Below, piece after piece: positions 1 through 9,309 of a stretch of DNA of 64,000 bases. The number at the start of each line of letters is the position of its first letter. Position 1 is the stretch's first letter. Location of the stretch: NCBI RefSeq assembly GCF_900258045.1, contig NZ_OGVD01000004.1:496001-560000 (forward strand), given 5' to 3'. The notes beneath the pieces are model-generated. The model made no database searches and was not told the origin of the DNA. It was given only the letters and a program-made list of their open reading frames with translations. The DNA is from Sphingorhabdus sp. EL138 (GTDB taxonomy: Bacteria; Pseudomonadota; Alphaproteobacteria; Sphingomonadales; Sphingomonadaceae). The translations under genes and the position numbers were made by a program.

Positions 1-852
1 CTGGTCGCTTTCCGGGAATTTGCGCAACGTAGTAGTCGGTTCATTGGTGAAACCAAGTAATTTTGCCTTAACACGCTGAAAACGTTCTTCGATTTCCGGA
101 TCTGGTGGCGTGTCCCATGCCGGGTCGGCCTGGTAGACGTCTCGGAGCAGCGTCACACGTTCGCCAGAGAGCGGGTGGGTGCGGCCATAGCTGTCTTCTT
201 GCGGAATGCCGAGACGGAACTCATAATTTTGCAGTTTTTTGAAGAAATCAATCGAACCCCGGCCGGTGATCCCGGCGGCGGAAAGATAGCGTGCGCCAGC
301 GGAGTCTGCTGCCCGCTCCTGCACACGGCTAAAAGCCAGGAACTTCCCGGTTGCCGCCTGCTGACCTGCGGCCAATATCCCGGCGCCTGCATCGCCAGCA
401 CCTGCGGCAATGGCGGCGGCACCCAGGATCAGGCTGAGAATGGTAATGCCGGTTGCGGTCTTGATACCTTCATCAAAGCGGATGATATGACCGCCAGTAA
501 TATGACCCAGTTCGTGTGCCATGATCCCCTGAATTTCGACCGCACTGTCGGCGGCCTCGATCGTACCGGAGTAGAAAAACATGCGCTGTCCGCCCGCGAC
601 AAAGGCGTTGATCTGACTACTGTTGATCAGAATGACTTCGACATCTTTTGCATCCAGTTCGGACACTGCGACCAAAGGTGATACCATATCGCTGAACAGC
701 GCTTCAGTCTCGGCATCGCGAAGAATGGATTGCGCGGCAACCGGTTGAACGGTGATCGCGACCATCGCGAGAAACGCGGTGATGAGTTGTCCGATGCGGG
801 AGAGAGAAAGGTGAGCAAACGGTTGGCGCTTGGTATCATTCGGCGATGACAT
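1..852 (-). CDS. M48 family metalloprotease, exported (3' end cut by window edge)
   Basis: Read directly on the minus strand from an ATG at 852 to the window edge, 284 residues with no stop. A hydrophobic signal segment (about residues 18-41, ending AVAAQ) suggests export to the periplasm. The zinc motif HELGH lies at residues 113-117, and the downstream ExxAD motif places the third ligand near Glu179, as in M48 peptidases. A small Gly/Ala hydrophobic stretch follows the zinc helix (about 134-162). The missing C-terminus, beyond the left edge, would hold TPR repeats if this is the BepA/YfgC type that degrades or assists outer-membrane proteins; that subtype is inference. The next gene on the same strand, rne, lies 199 bp upstream. 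Confidence 0.9.
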   Translation of the reverse strand, partial: MSSPNDTKRQPFAHLSLSRIGQLITAFLAMVAITVQPVAAQSILRDAETEALFSDMVSPLVAVSELDAKDVEVILINSSQINAFVAGGQRMFFYSGTIEAADSAVEIQGIMAHELGHITGGHIIRFDEGIKTATGITILSLILGAAAIAAGAGDAGAGILAAGQQAATGKFLAFSRVQERAADSAGARYLSAAGITGRGSIDFFKKLQNYEFRLGIPQEDSYGRTHPLSGERVTLLRDVYQADPAWDTPPDPEIEERFQRVKAKLLGFTNEPTTTLRKFPESDQ

Positions 853-998
853 AGATTTCCTTCGGGACGTCCTCTGGATGAAGTTCTGACGAATTCGCTT
901 GTCCATTACCACAAACAGAGTGAACCTGCGATGAAATCTATCTATTCCTCTGCAAACCGGAATTTGTTCGGCAAAGGCCAAAACGGTCGAGATGGAAT

Positions 999-1028
999 TA
1001 TGGGCCTCTGTATACGCAGAGGCCCATA
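999..1028 (-). terminator. Strong hairpin after rne
   Basis: A perfect 12-bp inverted repeat (999-1010 with 1017-1028, 6-nt loop) lies 24 bp beyond the rne stop. No clear T-run follows on the minus strand, so it could act as a 3' stabilising stem or a weak intrinsic terminator. Confidence 0.6.
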
Positions 1029-1051
1029 TTCAAGCAATCAATCGCCAACAA

Positions 1052-3769
1052 TCAACCAAAGGTCCGTTGCCACCATCCGCCGCGCGGCGATTCCGCCTTC
1101 TGGCCGGCTTTGTCGGCCGTATCATCGGTTTTTTTAGTGGCCTTACTTTCCTTTGCAGCGCTCTCATCAACTTTTTTTGCAGCCGACTTCTTCGCTGCTG
1201 TCTTTTTGGCGGGGGCCTTCTTGGCCGGTTTTTCAGCGGCTTCCACGCCGTCCGCATCAGTTTTTTTTGCCCTGGAGCGGGTCGTCTTTTTGGCCGCCGG
1301 TTTTTCCGCCTTGGCGTCATCGGTCGTTTCCGCCGCAGCATCTGATTTTTCAGCTGCTTTGGTTTTGCGCGGTGCGCGGCGACGCTTTGGTTTCTCTTCG
1401 TCGTCTTTCGCTAAGCCGTCATCGGCGGCTGGTGCACTGTCCGTTTCATCAACTGGCGTTTCCGCTTTCTTGCGTGAGCGGCTGGCCCGCTTCGGTTTTT
1501 CCGCTAATTCAGCATTGTCATCGGAACCAGTCTCTGCTGCTTTTTCATCATCCGACTTCCGGTTGCGTCCACCTCTGGAGCGTCGCGATTTTGGCTTTTC
1601 GCCATCATCGCTGCCTTGCTCAGCGGTTTCCGTTTTACTGTCTTCGTCGGACTGTTTATCGGCGGCTTGGTCGCGGTCACCTGTTTCGACCTTGCTTTCG
1701 TTGTTACGATCTCCGCCGCGTCCGCGCCGTCCGCGCCGCCGCCGCCGCTTGCGAGGACGTTCTTCTGTCTCTTCATCCTGTTCAGCGGTGTCGACAATAT
1801 CGTCATCATCTTCATCGACGATAGGCTCGAATTTCGGAACATTTTTGGGAGGGCCGCCAGAGCCTTTGACCTCCATCCGTGCGCCTTCGATCTCTCCGTC
1901 AGGTATGATCTCTACCGAAACGCCATAGCGTTTTTCAATTTCGTCAATCTCGTGCCGTTTACTGTTCAGCACATAGATTGTCGCTTCCTGACTAGCCGTC
2001 AACGTAATCTGTTTGGCTTTGCCTTTGGCCGCTTCTTCTTCGATCAGACGCAGGGCTGAAAGCGCAGAAGAGGACGCCGTACGGACAAGTCCTGTACCTT
2101 CACAATGCGGGCAGACTTTGGTCGAGGCTTCCAATACGCCGGTGCGCAGGCGTTGGCGACTCATCTCCAGCAATCCAAAGCTGGAAATCCGGCCCACCTG
2201 AATGCGAGCCCGATCATTTTTCAACGCGTCGCGCATCGCGCGCTCGACCTTGCGGATATTGCCGTGACGATCCATGTCGATGAAATCGATAACCACTAGT
2301 CCAGCCATATCACGCAGTCGTAACTGGCGCGCAATTTCCGCGGCGGCTTCCAGGTTGGTCTTGACCGCTGTCGCTTCAATGCCATGTTCCCGCGTGGAAC
2401 GACCAGAGTTGATGTCGATGGACACCAAAGCTTCGGTCGGGTTGATCACCAGATAACCGCCGGACTTCAGCTGAACCTCGGGCTGATACATGGCCGAAAG
2501 CTGATCTTCGACACCATAGCGCTGAAACAGCGATACCGGGTCGGCATAGCTTTTTACGCGGCGGCTGTGGCTGGGCATTAGTAATTTCATGAAGTTTTTG
2601 GCCGCTGTATAGCCATCTGCACCCTCGACGAGCACTTCTTCAATTTCGCGATTATAGATGTCGCGGATGGCGCGCTTTATGAGATCGCTGTCGCTGTGGA
2701 TCAACTTGGGAGCGACTGCACCCAATGTATTCTCCCGAACCTCATCCCACAGCCGGGCAAGATAATCGAAGTCGCGTTTGATTTCCGGTTTGGTCCGCGA
2801 CAGGCCTGCAGTGCGAACGATGCAGCCCATTGTGTTGGGTAGGTTAAGATCGGCGATGATCGATTTTAACCGCTTGCGATCACCGGCATTGTTGATTTTC
2901 CGGCTGATACCGCCGCCGTGAGACGTATTGGGCATCAGCACACAATAGCGGCCGGCCAGACTCAGATAGGTGGTGAGAGCCGCGCCTTTATTGCCGCGCT
3001 CTTCCTTAACGACTTGCACCAAAACAACCTGGCGGCGCTGGATAACATCTTGAATTTTGTAACGCTTGCGCAGGGCCATGCGCTTTTGGCGCGCCTGATC
3101 GCTGGCTTTGGCTACGTTTTTGCCGCCACGACCGCCACGTCCACGGTTGCGGCCCTTACCGCGTCTGCTGCGACCTTTGGTTTCGGTTTCTTTGTCGCTG
3201 TCTGCCGATGCATCGTTATCATCGTCGGCTTCGTCTTCAGTTTCACCGTCTTCCTCATCGCTGCCATCTTCGTCGCCATCTTCGTCGTCGTCACTGTCAT
3301 CGCCATTGAAATCTTCGGCTGGCACTTCGCCTTCCGTGACATCAATTGTATCGACGCTTTCGTCTTTCTCGACTTCGACCAGTGCGGTATCGAGCTCTTC
3401 GGTCGCTTCGCTGCGCACCATGTCTGCGGGCGCATCTTCTTCCTCTTCCTCTTGCGCGCGCAGGGCCGCTTCTTCGGCGGCATGCTCCGCTTCCTCGGCG
3501 AGCAGGCGTTCGCGGTCTTCTTTTGGAATCTGGTAATAGTCGGGATGGATTTCGCTAAAGGCCAAAAACCCGTGACGATTTCCGCCATAGTCCACAAAAG
3601 CGGCCTGTAGCGACGGTTCGACCCGCGTTACTTTTGCTAGATAAATGTTGCCTTTTAGCTGTTTATGTTCGGAAGATTCAAAATCGAATTCTTCAATTTT
3701 GTTCCCTTTTACGACCGCCACCCGGGTTTCTTCCTGGTGGCGCGCGTCGATTAACATGCGCGTTGTCAT
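1052..3769 (-). CDS. rne: Ribonuclease E (Rne/Rng family)
   Basis: Endoribonuclease that starts mRNA decay and processes rRNA and tRNA; 905 residues. The N-terminus carries the RNase E S1 domain, interrupted at about residues 90-225 by a highly acidic Asp/Glu tract followed by an Arg/Gly-rich stretch (KGRNRGRGGRGG). The RNase-H-like and DNase-I-like catalytic parts follow (VIDFIDM region), with the Zn-link motif CPHCEGTG near residue 570. The C-terminal third is low-complexity, alternating acidic and Lys/Arg-rich, ending in Lys-Ala-Pro repeats and GGWWQRTFG. A C-terminal GWW motif is known in Caulobacter RNase E as the PNPase docking site, so a degradosome is likely. It sits back to back with the amidase gene, an arrangement also found in Caulobacter. 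Confidence 0.95.
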   Translation of the reverse strand: MTTRMLIDARHQEETRVAVVKGNKIEEFDFESSEHKQLKGNIYLAKVTRVEPSLQAAFVDYGGNRHGFLAFSEIHPDYYQIPKEDRERLLAEEAEHAAEEAALRAQEEEEEDAPADMVRSEATEELDTALVEVEKDESVDTIDVTEGEVPAEDFNGDDSDDDEDGDEDGSDEEDGETEDEADDDNDASADSDKETETKGRSRRGKGRNRGRGGRGGKNVAKASDQARQKRMALRKRYKIQDVIQRRQVVLVQVVKEERGNKGAALTTYLSLAGRYCVLMPNTSHGGGISRKINNAGDRKRLKSIIADLNLPNTMGCIVRTAGLSRTKPEIKRDFDYLARLWDEVRENTLGAVAPKLIHSDSDLIKRAIRDIYNREIEEVLVEGADGYTAAKNFMKLLMPSHSRRVKSYADPVSLFQRYGVEDQLSAMYQPEVQLKSGGYLVINPTEALVSIDINSGRSTREHGIEATAVKTNLEAAAEIARQLRLRDMAGLVVIDFIDMDRHGNIRKVERAMRDALKNDRARIQVGRISSFGLLEMSRQRLRTGVLEASTKVCPHCEGTGLVRTASSSALSALRLIEEEAAKGKAKQITLTASQEATIYVLNSKRHEIDEIEKRYGVSVEIIPDGEIEGARMEVKGSGGPPKNVPKFEPIVDEDDDDIVDTAEQDEETEERPRKRRRRRGRRGRGGDRNNESKVETGDRDQAADKQSDEDSKTETAEQGSDDGEKPKSRRSRGGRNRKSDDEKAAETGSDDNAELAEKPKRASRSRKKAETPVDETDSAPAADDGLAKDDEEKPKRRRAPRKTKAAEKSDAAAETTDDAKAEKPAAKKTTRSRAKKTDADGVEAAEKPAKKAPAKKTAAKKSAAKKVDESAAKESKATKKTDDTADKAGQKAESPRGGWWQRTFG

Positions 3770-4302
3770 TCAATATACTCCTGGCATGATGCGGCGGGAA
3801 TGCTCCCGGCGGGACCATGCAATATAAAAGGGACGACGTCTTCTTGCGCGCTGCCGAAATAGGGGGAGCGGGCGGCGTCATCCGGTTAATTTCAAATATC
3901 TCTGAAAAAAATGTGTCTGCGACAAATGCATGGCCCGGGCCGTTAGCCAGGGTCTTTCCGTCCATAGAAACACTTCCCTGTGGAAGAGTTTCGGAGCCGG
4001 AGATGTCATGCCTCATGTCGCTTCAACCTGTATATGCTGGATAAACATCCAGCTTAGCTCGTGCCATTTTTAAAAATTTCTGACGGCACAAATGGGGTGC
4101 TAGCACCGCAATAGCAAATCGGCAACACAAACTATCACCGTATCGGACCACCGGTATCTTATTGTTGCGAATAGAAGCTAAGTTCATCGTAAGTATAGTA
4201 AAAATGCTGTTAACCAAGTCATTTTACCGGCGCTTATAGGCTTATCCTTAATAGGGTTTTTACCGCGTTTTGTGGTGGGAAACCGAGGATGATGCCGCCG
4301 AT
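3770..4302. promoter_or_regulatory. Long divergent intergenic region (rne leader / amidase promoter)
   Basis: 533 bp without a convincing gene between the divergent rne and amidase genes; it must hold both promoters. An imperfect hairpin at 3968-3991 (AAAC-A-CTTCC, loop CTGT, GGAAG-A-GTTT) would lie in the rne 5' leader if transcription starts upstream of it. In E. coli the rne leader is long and folded and mediates RNase E autoregulation; a similar role here is inference. The short reading frames in this region show no recognisable motif. I could not place -10/-35 elements with confidence. Confidence 0.5.
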
Positions 4303-5577
4303 ATGAATTTTAACTGGACCGACATGGCTGGCACATTGCATAAGGCGGCCATGCCATTCGCAGCAATTTTAGCATCCTCGCTATTGGCCCTGAACCCTGC
4401 AGATGCGGGCTCTGTAAGCCGCATACATAGCAGCGATGGTCAGATAACTGTTTCTTTCGACGGTCTGGTGGAGGGTGCGTCGACATTCTCTCTAGTTGGT
4501 CCCGATCGCATTGCCGTAGACATCAAGGGCGGCAAAGCCGGGCGTGGCGGTCACGCTGAAGGGATGGTAAAATCCGTGCGTCAGGGGCAGTATGACCCCA
4601 ATACGGCGCGGATCGTTTTCGATCTCGATCGTCCTGCAGTCATTACCGGGGGCGGTTTTTCCGCCGATGGAAAAAGCCTGAAACTTAGCATGCAATCAGT
4701 TGGCGGTGCTGCGATCAAGAAGGGGCGTAAGACCTTCTTTCCGCCGGTTAAATTCCGGGCGGAACCTCCGAAGAAAGCCTACAGCGTGAAGGTGCCCCTC
4801 GGAAAACCGCAAGACACTGTGGATCTCCCGAAAATCAGTGGTTCTGATGATCCCAGCCGGCCGCTGGTTGTTATTGATGCCGGCCATGGCGGCCATGACC
4901 CTGGCGCGATTTCTCCGCATGGAAGTCAGCGCGAAAAGAACATCACTCTCGCCATTTCACGCGCTGTTCGCGATCAGCTGGTCGCCAGTGGCCGGGTGCG
5001 TGTGGCGATGACACGCGACAGTGACAAATATCTTGTGCTCGAGGAGCGTTACGGCATTGCCCGCAGGCTGGATGCGGATCTGTTCATCTCTATCCATGCC
5101 GATGCTGCAGGCAATGAATCAGCCGCCGGCGCTACCGTATATACCCTTTCCGAAGTGGCGTCGGACCGGGAAGCGGCCAAATTGGCCGCACGTGAAAATC
5201 GGTCGAATATCATCAATGGCGTCAATCTTGGCGGATCCAATCGCGACGTATCATCGATATTGATCGACCTGACGCAGCGCGAGACGATGAATGTATCCGC
5301 CGATTTTGCAAAATTGCTGATCCGCGAAGGGCAGCGGATGATAAAGTTCCGCGCCAATCCCCATCGCTTCGCGTCTCTGGTGGTATTGAAAGCGCCTGAC
5401 ACACCGTCGGTTTTGTTTGAAAGTGGCTATCTGACCAATAAAGAGGATGTCGAACTGCTGAGCTCCCGTGCCGGCCAGTCGAAGGTTGCCATTGGTATCG
5501 CCAACGCAATCGAAGCGCATTTCGCGCGGAAACTGGCACAGCGCGGATCGCAAAGCTCTGGTGCGGGGTCCAAATAG
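4303..5577 (+). CDS. amiC: N-acetylmuramoyl-L-alanine amidase (AMIN + Amidase_3)
   Basis: Periplasmic zinc amidase that cleaves the amide bond between MurNAc and L-Ala of the stem peptide, used in daughter-cell separation. I chose the ATG at 4303; a TTG at 4270 would add 11 residues, and an ATG at 4324 is also possible. A signal segment ends near LNPADAG. An AMIN-type region (about residues 40-130) precedes the Amidase_3 domain, which begins near residue 186 with VVIDAGHGGHDPGA (first zinc ligand His). FISIHADA holds the second zinc His, and VLFESGYL carries the catalytic Glu. It is followed after 100 bp by PBP1A, so a hydrolase and a synthase of peptidoglycan are paired. The symbol amiC follows the syntenic Caulobacter gene. 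Confidence 0.92.
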   Translation: MNFNWTDMAGTLHKAAMPFAAILASSLLALNPADAGSVSRIHSSDGQITVSFDGLVEGASTFSLVGPDRIAVDIKGGKAGRGGHAEGMVKSVRQGQYDPNTARIVFDLDRPAVITGGGFSADGKSLKLSMQSVGGAAIKKGRKTFFPPVKFRAEPPKKAYSVKVPLGKPQDTVDLPKISGSDDPSRPLVVIDAGHGGHDPGAISPHGSQREKNITLAISRAVRDQLVASGRVRVAMTRDSDKYLVLEERYGIARRLDADLFISIHADAAGNESAAGATVYTLSEVASDREAAKLAARENRSNIINGVNLGGSNRDVSSILIDLTQRETMNVSADFAKLLIREGQRMIKFRANPHRFASLVVLKAPDTPSVLFESGYLTNKEDVELLSSRAGQSKVAIGIANAIEAHFARKLAQRGSQSSGAGSK

Positions 5578-5677
5578 CGGATATCGTAACACTGACTTTT
5601 GTAACATCATGTGTCGGTAAAGTTTTTCGTCGATATTCTCTGGAAAATGCTCCTGATACTGCTAGATAGCGCAGTAT

Positions 5678-8212
5678 ATGGTCGAAAATACACCCGATAA
5701 TCAAGGCACTAGCGCGCCCGAAAGCCTTGCCTACAAGCTGGAACGCAACACTGGCGGTTTTCTCAATCGCGTTGAAAAACTGTGGCAAAATCGCTGGTTT
5801 CGGCTTTTTCTGGCCTTTATCGCATTATGCTTGCTGGGCTGGTTGCTGATCTGGGTTATTTTCGCTCGCGACCTGCCTGATGCGAAGACCCTTCAGCAAT
5901 ATGAGCCGCCATTGCCTACAATGGTGCGCGCTTATGATGGCGAACCGGTTCACAGCTATGCCCGTGAACGCCGAGTACAGTTGGAATATGCCGAATATCC
6001 TGCGCTATTGATACGCGCTTATCTGGCCGCAGAAGACCGGACATTTTTTGAACATGGCGGTCTCGACTATCCCGGCATCGCAACAGCGATTGTGACCAAT
6101 ATCTCAAGCAGCGGACGGCCGGTCGGTGCATCCACGATCACACAACAAGTTGCCAAGAACCTGCTTTTGACCAATGAGGTTTCCTATCGCCGCAAGGTAC
6201 GGGAAGCCTTGCTGGCTTACCGGATCGAAGAGGTTCTGACCAAGCAAGAGATTCTGGAGCTCTATCTCAACCAGATATTTCTTGGCCGGAACGCTTATGG
6301 TGTGCAGGCCGCTGCCCAGGCTTATTTTGGCAAGGACGTAGATGAACTGGCACTGCATGAAATGGCGTATCTGGCGATCCTGCCCAAGGGGCCCTCCAAC
6401 TATCGGCCTGAAAATAACGAACAGCGGGCTATCAATCGGCGCGATTGGGCATTGGGTCGGATGCTGGACAATGACTGGATCACTCAGGAACAGCATGATC
6501 TGGCGGTTGCTCAACCTTTGGGTGCGATCCGGTCCCGCGGTGCGCGCTTTCAGCGTGTGGGTGGCTATTTTATCGAGGAAGTCCGGCGCCAGTTGATTGA
6601 GCAATTTGGCGAGAATGAAGAAGCCGGGCCTTATAGTGTCTATTCCGGAGGCCTGTGGGTTCGCACTTCGCTGAACCCTGAGTTGCAAGATTATACCAAA
6701 GATGCTCTGCGCAACGGCTTGCTGCGTTATAGCCGCGGCAAAAGCTGGAGCGGACCGATCAACAAGATCGAGATGGATGATAAATGGGCGCAGCGCCTGG
6801 CCTCAACTTTCATCAATACCGACCACGCTGACTGGCGCATAGCAGTCGCTTTGAACCGTTCGGGCAATGGTGCTGAAATCGGATTTACCGACGGGACAAC
6901 CGGGCGCATCGGGAACGCGCCGAGTAAGCTGGCCGCAGGTGATATTATCGCGGTAAGCCCGGCAGGTGGCAGCAGCTATGTGCTGCGTAATGTTCCCAAG
7001 GTTTCGGGCGGAATGGTAGTGCAAAACCCTCGCAACGGCCGGATATGGGCAATGCAGGGCGGGTTTGATGACCGGATGAGTTCGTTTAACCGCGCAACGC
7101 AGGCAGAGCGCCAACCGGGTTCCACAATCAAGCCGTTTGTTTATGCCACCGCGCTAGACCAAGGCATGACACCAGCTACGATTATCGTTGATAGTCCCTT
7201 TTGTGTTTATCAATCGGCTGCGTTGGGCCGCAAATGTTTCCGCAATTTCGGCGGTTCTCGCGGTGCAGGTGAGCAAACGCTGCGTTGGGGAGTGGAGCAA
7301 TCCCGTAACCTGATGACCGTACGCGCCGCGAATGATGCGGGAATGGACAACGTGGTAAAGACCATCAAGACAATGGGTATAGGCGATTATAAACCCTATC
7401 TGGCTTTTGCGCTTGGCGCCGGTGATACGACCGTTGAAAAACTGACCAATGCCTATTCCATGCTGGTAAATCATGGACGGGAGTTGCAGCCGACTGTCAT
7501 TGACTTTGTGCAGGACCGTCAGGGCAAGGTCATTTTCCGTGCCGATAAAAGGATTTGTGAAGATTGTAATCGGGATGATTGGGACGGCGAGGCAATGCCG
7601 CGTCCGCGTCCGGCCGGGAAACAGCTTATGGATCCAATGACGGCTTATCAGATGGTCAATATTCTTGAAGGTGTGATCACCCGCGGTACCGCGCAGAATC
7701 TGAAAAGCCTGAACCGTCCGCTGTTTGGCAAGACCGGAACAGCAAGTGGTCCGACCAACGTGTGGTTTGTCGGTGGCTCCCCAGATATGGTCGCTGGTGT
7801 CTATATGGGCTTTGACCAGCCTGCTAATATGGGCGGCTATGCCCAGGGCGGTACTTTGGCCGCACCGATTTTCAAGGAATTTGCTCAAAAAGCCATGGCC
7901 GGAATGCCAAAAACGCCGTTTGTTGCGCCGCGCGGTATCCGTATGGTCAGGGTGGACCGAAAGAGTGGCAAGCGGGTCTTTGGCGGCTGGCCGTCCGATG
8001 ACCCCAGGTCGGCCGTGATTTGGGACGTATTCAAACCGGAAACCGAACCAAGGCGATCCATCCGCAAGGAAGAACTGCTGGCACGTCTGGAAGCCCAAAA
8101 GGCACAAATAAGAGCCGCGAAACTTGCAGCACGCGAACGTGATGCCAACAACCGCAACCGGCCAGCACAAAATGATGCTGACTTCCTTCAAGATGAGGGC
8201 GGAATCTACTAG
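5678..8212 (+). CDS. mrcA: Penicillin-binding protein 1A (bifunctional GT51/transpeptidase)
   Basis: 844-residue class A PBP that polymerises glycan strands and cross-links peptides. One N-terminal membrane segment lies at about residues 42-65. The glycosyltransferase domain shows EDRTFFEHGG (about 118) and STITQQVAKN. The transpeptidase domain shows the SxxK motif in GSTIKPF (about 482), SRN (about 541) and KTGTASG (about 685). A PBP1A-specific OB-like region lies between them. The C-terminal tail is charged (RRSIRKEELLARLEAQ). It is downstream of the amidase gene. In Caulobacter this gene is followed by prfB; here an outer-membrane protein gene follows instead. ponA is an alternative symbol. 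Confidence 0.95.
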   Translation: MVENTPDNQGTSAPESLAYKLERNTGGFLNRVEKLWQNRWFRLFLAFIALCLLGWLLIWVIFARDLPDAKTLQQYEPPLPTMVRAYDGEPVHSYARERRVQLEYAEYPALLIRAYLAAEDRTFFEHGGLDYPGIATAIVTNISSSGRPVGASTITQQVAKNLLLTNEVSYRRKVREALLAYRIEEVLTKQEILELYLNQIFLGRNAYGVQAAAQAYFGKDVDELALHEMAYLAILPKGPSNYRPENNEQRAINRRDWALGRMLDNDWITQEQHDLAVAQPLGAIRSRGARFQRVGGYFIEEVRRQLIEQFGENEEAGPYSVYSGGLWVRTSLNPELQDYTKDALRNGLLRYSRGKSWSGPINKIEMDDKWAQRLASTFINTDHADWRIAVALNRSGNGAEIGFTDGTTGRIGNAPSKLAAGDIIAVSPAGGSSYVLRNVPKVSGGMVVQNPRNGRIWAMQGGFDDRMSSFNRATQAERQPGSTIKPFVYATALDQGMTPATIIVDSPFCVYQSAALGRKCFRNFGGSRGAGEQTLRWGVEQSRNLMTVRAANDAGMDNVVKTIKTMGIGDYKPYLAFALGAGDTTVEKLTNAYSMLVNHGRELQPTVIDFVQDRQGKVIFRADKRICEDCNRDDWDGEAMPRPRPAGKQLMDPMTAYQMVNILEGVITRGTAQNLKSLNRPLFGKTGTASGPTNVWFVGGSPDMVAGVYMGFDQPANMGGYAQGGTLAAPIFKEFAQKAMAGMPKTPFVAPRGIRMVRVDRKSGKRVFGGWPSDDPRSAVIWDVFKPETEPRRSIRKEELLARLEAQKAQIRAAKLAARERDANNRNRPAQNDADFLQDEGGIY

Positions 8213-8273
8213 CAGCGGCAGTCCGCGAACCCGCAGAGCTGGTGATGCACCGGTGCCACAATTTACGACGAAC

Positions 8274-8317
8274 GGTGATAGAATCACCCAAAATCGGCCC
8301 ATTTTGCGATGGGCCGA
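8274..8317 (+). terminator. Tandem hairpins after PBP1A
   Basis: Two perfect inverted repeats: GGTGAT-AGA-ATCACC (8274-8288) and a 9-bp stem TCGGCCCAT/ATGGGCCGA with a 6-nt loop (8294-8317). The second is a plausible intrinsic terminator, although the following T-run is poor. Confidence 0.6.
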
Positions 8318-8398
8318 GTTGCCATCTTCTTGAAATAATCAGGCGCATGCCCAATTCACGCGAGCGGGGCAACACCGAACAGGGGTTTGGAGTTGAAT

Positions 8399-9184
8399 AT
8401 GCGTAGTTCGTATAAACTATTTGCAGTCCTTGCCGCAGGAACGTCTCTTGCGTTCAGCGGCGCCGCACATGCCGGAGAGCCTTATGTAGGTGCATCGGCA
8501 GGACTGAATTTACCAAGTGATTCAAAAAATCGCGGAGAATTTGAGGGCGATGTAGCAGCAACGGCTGACTTTGACGCTATTCCATCGGGTACTGATCTCG
8601 ATTGGACGACAGAGCTCAATAACGGCCTCGATCTGAATCTGTTGGCTGGCTATCGTTTTGACAATGGCTTCCGGGTGGAACTGCAAGGCTTTTACAACAA
8701 GGCCAATGTTGATTTGCATCGGGATTTAGCCGTTGGTGGAACCGTGATTGACGGCTTAGATTCCGCGATACTGACCCGCGGTGCCGCCAATGCGGCCAAT
8801 CCGACCGTAGGCGCGGTATTGAGTACCGATGACGGCCAGATCAAAAACTATGGTCTGTTTGCCAATGCTCTCTATGATTTCAAGATCAGTGAAAGTCTCG
8901 TGCCTTATGTGGGCGCGGGCGTTGGCTTTACCAGACAGGATGTCGAATATGCGCCATCGGGAATCGATGTGGTTGATGATAAGAAGACCCGGTTCGCCTA
9001 TCAGGGTATAGCTGGTGTGACTTACAGACTGAGCCCGTCCTTCGAGCTTTTCGGTCAATATACTTATCGTGCCACGGATCGCGGCGACTATGATGTCAAT
9101 CTGTTGCCCGCGACTTTGGGCGTGAAGAGTGAGCAATCATTGTTCAATGTCGGCTTCCGCATTCCTCTTGGCGGCGGGAACTAG
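8399..9184 (+). CDS. Outer-membrane beta-barrel protein (opacity/OmpA-barrel-like)
   Basis: 261 residues from the ATG at 8399, preceded by GGAG at 8389-8392. The signal peptide is clear (MRSSYKLFAVLAAGTS, cleaved after AAHA). The mature protein begins EPYVGASAGLNL and alternates short amphipathic strands with Gly-rich turns, typical of 8-stranded barrels: LDLNLLAGYRF, FRVELQGFYN, LVPYVGAGVGF, FELFGQYTYR, LFNVGFRIPL. Long polar loops lie between the strands (about residues 40-60 and 105-145). It has no OmpA C-terminal peptidoglycan-binding domain. Its ligand or role cannot be read from the sequence. It is flanked by terminator hairpins and is probably transcribed alone. Confidence 0.82.
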   Translation: MRSSYKLFAVLAAGTSLAFSGAAHAGEPYVGASAGLNLPSDSKNRGEFEGDVAATADFDAIPSGTDLDWTTELNNGLDLNLLAGYRFDNGFRVELQGFYNKANVDLHRDLAVGGTVIDGLDSAILTRGAANAANPTVGAVLSTDDGQIKNYGLFANALYDFKISESLVPYVGAGVGFTRQDVEYAPSGIDVVDDKKTRFAYQGIAGVTYRLSPSFELFGQYTYRATDRGDYDVNLLPATLGVKSEQSLFNVGFRIPLGGGN

Positions 9185-9217
9185 TTCCGGGTGATATTTC
9201 CCCGATAATATAGAAAT

Positions 9218-9260
9218 ATGCGCGCCGTCCGAACGACTATGTTCAGGCGGCGCGCATTTT
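9218..9260 (+). terminator. Intrinsic terminator after the barrel protein
   Basis: A 10-bp perfect stem ATGCGCGCCG (9218-9227) with CGGCGCGCAT (9248-9257), GC-rich, followed by TTT. The 20-nt loop contains GAAC/GTTC that can extend pairing. It lies between the barrel gene and lepA. Confidence 0.7.
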
Positions 9261-9309
9261 ACGCGTTTCCCTGCTGACAGCGGCGAAAACCCCTGCTATC
9301 GGCGCGGAC

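Noticed and set aside
1110-1928. Long plus-strand open frame opposite the RNase E tail
   Set aside because: Low-complexity Ser/Ala/Phe translation, a shadow of the repetitive RNase E coding strand.
2918-3610. 230-codon plus-strand frame with apparent hydrophobic helices opposite RNase E
   Set aside because: It is the antisense of the acidic insert of RNase E; Asp/Glu codons read backward give Val/Ile/Phe, mimicking a membrane protein.
3817-4044. 75-codon open frame on the plus strand in the rne leader
   Set aside because: It has no ribosome site, no recognisable motif, and lies antisense to the probable leader.
7154-8302. 382-codon minus-strand frame opposite PBP1A
   Set aside because: It covers the conserved transpeptidase region antisense and has no domain-like pattern.
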